This document shows positions 14,335 through 20,752 of a stretch of 20,752 bases of DNA, one piece after another (the stretch's first letter is position 1; the number at the start of each line of letters is the position of its first letter). The position numbers were made by a program, and so were the translations under genes. The notes beneath the pieces were generated by a model. The model was not told the origin of the DNA, ran no database searches, and was given only the letters and a program-made list of their open reading frames with translations. This DNA comes from Actinomycetota bacterium (GTDB lineage Bacteria; Actinomycetota; Actinomycetes; Streptosporangiales; Streptosporangiaceae), in NCBI GenBank assembly GCA_003168295.1, contig PMST01000329.1, forward strand, positions 1 to 20,752, given 5' to 3'.

Positions 14335-15368
14335 TCAATCCGAGGACCATTCCGTGGCAGGCTCGAGAGCGGTCTGGGCGACGCCGTCGGCGGCGCGCAT
14401 CGTGCGGACGTAGCGCGCGCGCTCGTATCCAGCCCGGTCGCCGCCGGGCACGGCGAGCAGCCCGCGCACGTCGTCCACGCAGCTGTATCCCTTGCGGCCC
14501 ATCCAGTGAGCCAGGCCGTCCAGCAGCACCGCCGCGTGCCCGGGTCCGTGCCGGATCAGCGCGGACGCGGTCATCACGACATCGGCGCCTGCCAGCAGGT
14601 ACGTCGCCACGTCAGCCGGGGAGTCGACGCCAGTGGTCGCGGCGAGCGACGCCCGGACCTGACGGTGCAAGATGGCGATCCAGGTACGTGGCAGCCGGGC
14701 CTCGGCGGGGCTGGACAGGTCGAGCCCGGGCAGCATGGTCAGGGTCTCCGGGTCGATGTCGGGCTGCAGGAACCGGTTGAAGAGCACCAGTCCGTCCGCG
14801 CCGGCCTCGTCGAGCCGCAGCGCCATCTCGCCGGTGGAGCTGAAGTGCGGGCTCAGTTTGACCGCCACGGGCACGCTCACCGCCGCTTTGACCCGGCCCA
14901 GGATGTCGATATGCCGCTGCTCGACCTCCCGGCCGGTGATGTGCGGGTCGCCCGGCAGGTAGTAGATGTTCAGCTCGATCGCCGCGGCGCCCGCGTCCTG
15001 CATGTCGCGCGCGTAGCTGGTCCAGCCGCCGGGCGTCACGCCATTGAGGCTGCCGATAACCGGGATGTCCACCGCCGCGGCGGCGCGCTCGAGCAGGCTG
15101 AGGTAACGGCGCGGGCCAGGATCGGCGTCCGCGTCGGCCGGGAAATAGGACAGGGATTCGGCGAAGCTGTCCGTGCCCGCGTCGGCGAGCCGCGCGTTCC
15201 GCTCCGCCTCCCGGCGCACCTGCTCCTCGAACAGGGAGTAGAGCACGACCGCGCCGACTCCGGCGTCGGCGAGCCGCCGGACGCCGTCCAGGGTGTTCGA
15301 GAGCGGGGACGCCGAGGCGACGAGGGGGTTCCGCAGCGCCAGGCCCAGGTAGCTGGTCGAAAGGTCCA

Positions 15369-15369
<1 letters not shown>
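14335..15369 (-). CDS. Dihydroorotate dehydrogenase-like FMN protein
   Basis: A 344-residue TIM-barrel flavoprotein of the DHOD-like subfamily: LGLALRNPLVASASPLSNTL (8-27), IPVIGSLNGVTPGGW (102-116), IELNIYYLPGD (131-141), VPVAVKLSPHFS (166-177), ADGLVLFNRFLQPDID, and LLAGADVVMTASAL near the FMN phosphate site. True DHODs and dihydropyrimidine dehydrogenases have N-x-S/x-C-P-N in the loop after the fourth strand, with Cys or Ser as catalytic base. Here it reads NIYYLP, so it should not oxidise dihydroorotate in the usual way, and its substrate is unknown. The ATG overlaps the preceding stop by one base (TGATG), so it is translationally coupled to the pyruvate oxidoreductase. With the GltD-like first gene it supplies all parts of a dihydropyrimidine-dehydrogenase-type electron chain. 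Confidence 0.88.
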
Positions 15370-18982
<3,613 letters not shown>

Positions 18983-18986
<4 letters not shown>

Positions 18987-20623
18987 CCGTCCTCCGGGGT
19001 CATTTCGATCGAGTGGACCGGGCATTGTTCGTAACACTCGCCGCAGCCGGTGCAACGGTCATAGTCGAACTCGTACCGGTTCCCAGGACCCAGCTTGATC
19101 ACCGCGTCCTCGGGGCACGCGCCCAGGCAGCCGTCGCACTCACAGCAGTTCCCGCACGACAGGCAGCGGCGTGCCTCGTACGTCGCCTCGGTCTCGGACA
19201 GGCCGCCGAGTACCTCGCCGAAATCCGCGATCCGCTCCTCCGGGGCGGCCTCCGGCTGCTGTCGGCGGGCAGCGTCCCCGAAGTACCACAAGTTCAGGTC
19301 GCCGAACGAGACGAGTTCGTGCTTGGTCCTGTTCGCCGTCGCGATTCCCCGCAGCCAGGTGTCGATGTTCTTGGCCGCTTTCTTGCCGTGTCCCACGCCG
19401 ACCGTCACGGTGCGCTCGGACGGCACCATGTCGCCTCCGGCGAACACGCCGGCGCATCCAGTCATCATGGACGTGGACACCTGCACGGTGCCGTCCCGGC
19501 TGAACTCCACGCCGGGCACCTGGCGCAGGAAGGCGGTGTCGCTGTCCTGACCGACGGCGAGGATCACGGTGTCCGCGGCCAGCGTCTCGAACCGCCCGGT
19601 CGGCTGCGGGAATCCGGTCTCATCAAGCTCCATCGCCTCGATGGTCAGCTCAGGGCCGTCGAACGCGGTGATGGTGCGCAGCCAGTTGATCTGCACCCCC
19701 TCCCGTTCCGCCTCCTCCGCCTCCTCGGCGTGGGCCGGCATCTGCTCGCGGGTGCGGCGGTAGACAATGATCGCGTCGTTCGCGCCCAGGCGGCGGGCCA
19801 CCCGGGCGGCGTCCATCGCGGTGTTGCCGCCGCCGTAGACGGCGACGCGCCGCCCGATCACCGGCCGCTCGCCCGAGGCGACGCTGCGCAGGAACGACAC
19901 CGCGTCCACGATCCGTCCCGCGTCCTTGGCCGGGATGTCGACCTTCTTGGACAGGTGCGCGCCGACCGCGACGAAGGCCGCGTCGAAGCCGCCCTCACGC
20001 CGCTCGGCGTCCAGGTCCTGCACCCGGTGCCCGAGGGTGATCCGCACGCCCATCGCGGCGATCCGGTCAACCTCGGCGTCCAGCACGTCGCGGGGCATCC
20101 GGTACGCGGGGATGCCGTACCGCATCATCCCGCCCGGCTGGGCGCCCGCATCCCTGATCTCCACCTGGTGGCCGAGCCGGGCCAGGTGGTAGGCGGCGGA
20201 AAGCCCGCTCGGCCCGGAGCCGATGACCAGCACCCGCCGGCCGCTGCGCATCGAGGGCGGGTCGAACGCCCACCCCCGCTCGAGCGCGAGATCGCCGAGG
20301 AACCGCTCGACCGAGTGAATCGAGACAGCGCTGTCCAGGCTGGCCCGGTTGCAGACGGTCTCGCACGGGTGGTAGCAGACCCGGCCCATGATGGCCGGCA
20401 TCGGGTTGTCGGCGGTCAGCTGCCGCCACGCGCTCTCGTGATCGCCGGTCTCGGCGTGCGCCAGCCAGGCCTGGATGTTCTCCCCGGCCGGGCAGCCGGC
20501 GTTGCAGGGTGGCAGCAAGTCGACGTAGACCGGGCGCTGCTGCCGGACCGGGCCGGCCAGGGACCGCCCGTGCAGCAGATCCGGCAACGGCGTAACGTCG
20601 CGTCGTCCTGGTCCGATGGCCAT
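18983..20623 (-). CDS. GltD-like NAD(P)H oxidoreductase with fused ferredoxin domain
   Basis: 546 residues. The N-terminal iron-sulphur helix bundle has C40, C44, C83, C87 and C91 (CNAGCPAGENI, CYHPCETVCNR). The FAD fold has VIGSGPSGLSAAYHL (133-147), the NAD(P) fold VYGGGNTAMDAARVARR near 275, and the second FAD motif GVFAGGDMV. The C-terminus carries a bacterial ferredoxin domain with Cys from 487 (CLSCGNCCECDGCLGACP) and 524 (CTGCGECYEQCP), enough for two 4Fe-4S clusters. This resembles the beta subunit of glutamate synthase and PreT, with a ferredoxin appended. No GltB is nearby, so it likely acts as a ferredoxin:NAD(P) oxidoreductase for the adjacent PFOR. ATG 20623 has GAGGGA five bases upstream; a TTG at 20668 would start inside the DosR-like box and is rejected. 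Confidence 0.92.
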
Positions 20624-20660
20624 GTCCCTCAGGGTACGCCGAGACTCCTGTTCCCCATCA

Positions 20661-20674
20661 GGGACCAAGGTCCC
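20661..20674. promoter_or_regulatory. DosR/DevR-like palindrome driving the PFOR operon
   Basis: GGGACCAAGGTCCC matches 12 of 14 DosR core positions, with perfect six-base outer arms around AA. It lies 37 bases before the ATG of the first operon gene, where a proximal DosR site overlapping the -35 region is expected. Its 13-base core also occurs at 9912-9924. Confidence 0.7.
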
Positions 20675-20752
20675 GGGCCGGTTAGCGTCCTTCGCCCGGC
20701 CGCCCCCACGGCCGACAAATGCGGCGATTAGGTGACGGAGGTCCTGTTGGGG

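Noticed and set aside
19013..20731. Long plus-strand ORF opposite the GltD-like gene
   Set aside because: Antisense shadow; no family motifs, while the minus strand has all the iron-sulphur and nucleotide motifs.

Overview
The window is high-GC DNA with actinobacterial protein families throughout: a DevS-type histidine kinase, an ECF41-like sigma factor, a DUF7455-like protein, crotonyl-CoA carboxylase/reductase and MeaB. I read it as a chromosomal segment of a soil-type actinomycete. Genus cannot be assigned from the sequence alone. No tRNA, rRNA, CRISPR array or intact mobile element was seen.

Layout. (1) 1-3100: the 5' part of ccr (minus), an ECF41-type sigma gene behind an ECF41-type promoter but with a frameshifted C-terminal domain, a transposase scrap, and meaB (minus) with a possible coupled leader peptide. 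(2) 3286-4304: a divergent HxlR regulator / NmrA reductase pair that lost both 5' ends in one deletion. (3) 4512-6631: a DUF7455-like protein, a universal stress protein and a butanediol-dehydrogenase-type zinc enzyme, the last two behind DosR/DevR-like boxes. (4) 6632-8426: a decayed stretch with a thiolase scrap, an 18-bp triple tandem repeat, an intact PhaZ-like hydrolase and an acyl-CoA synthetase scrap. (5) 8427-11206: an intact thiolase (minus) and, divergent from it, a chimeric gene made of pieces of an acyl-CoA synthetase/GNAT protein joined in frame to an enolase lacking its N-terminus. Three DosR-like boxes lie between them. (6) 11477-14300: a STAS-PAS-PAS protein ending in a histidine-less dimerisation helix, then a GAF histidine kinase whose last codons sit on an in-phase A-AAA-AAA heptamer. 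(7) 14335-20623 (minus): a tightly coupled operon of a GltD-like flavoprotein with fused ferredoxin domains, full-length pyruvate:ferredoxin oxidoreductase, and a dihydroorotate-dehydrogenase-like FMN protein, led by a near-perfect DosR-like palindrome.

Functional reading. Eight DosR/DevR-like palindromes (10-12 of 14 core positions) lie in intergenic DNA before the stress protein, the alcohol dehydrogenase, ccr, the thiolase/chimera pair and the pyruvate oxidoreductase operon. This suggests a hypoxia or redox-stress island for carbon and electron disposal: pyruvate oxidation to acetyl-CoA with low-potential electrons passed to NAD(P), acetoacetyl-CoA/C4 chemistry, and reduction to alcohols. 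The operon at 14335-20623 carries all the domain types of dihydropyrimidine dehydrogenase split over two proteins and coupled to a pyruvate oxidoreductase. It is the best candidate for an incompletely described system. The rest shows gene decay by short deletions, single-base shifts and short tandem duplications.
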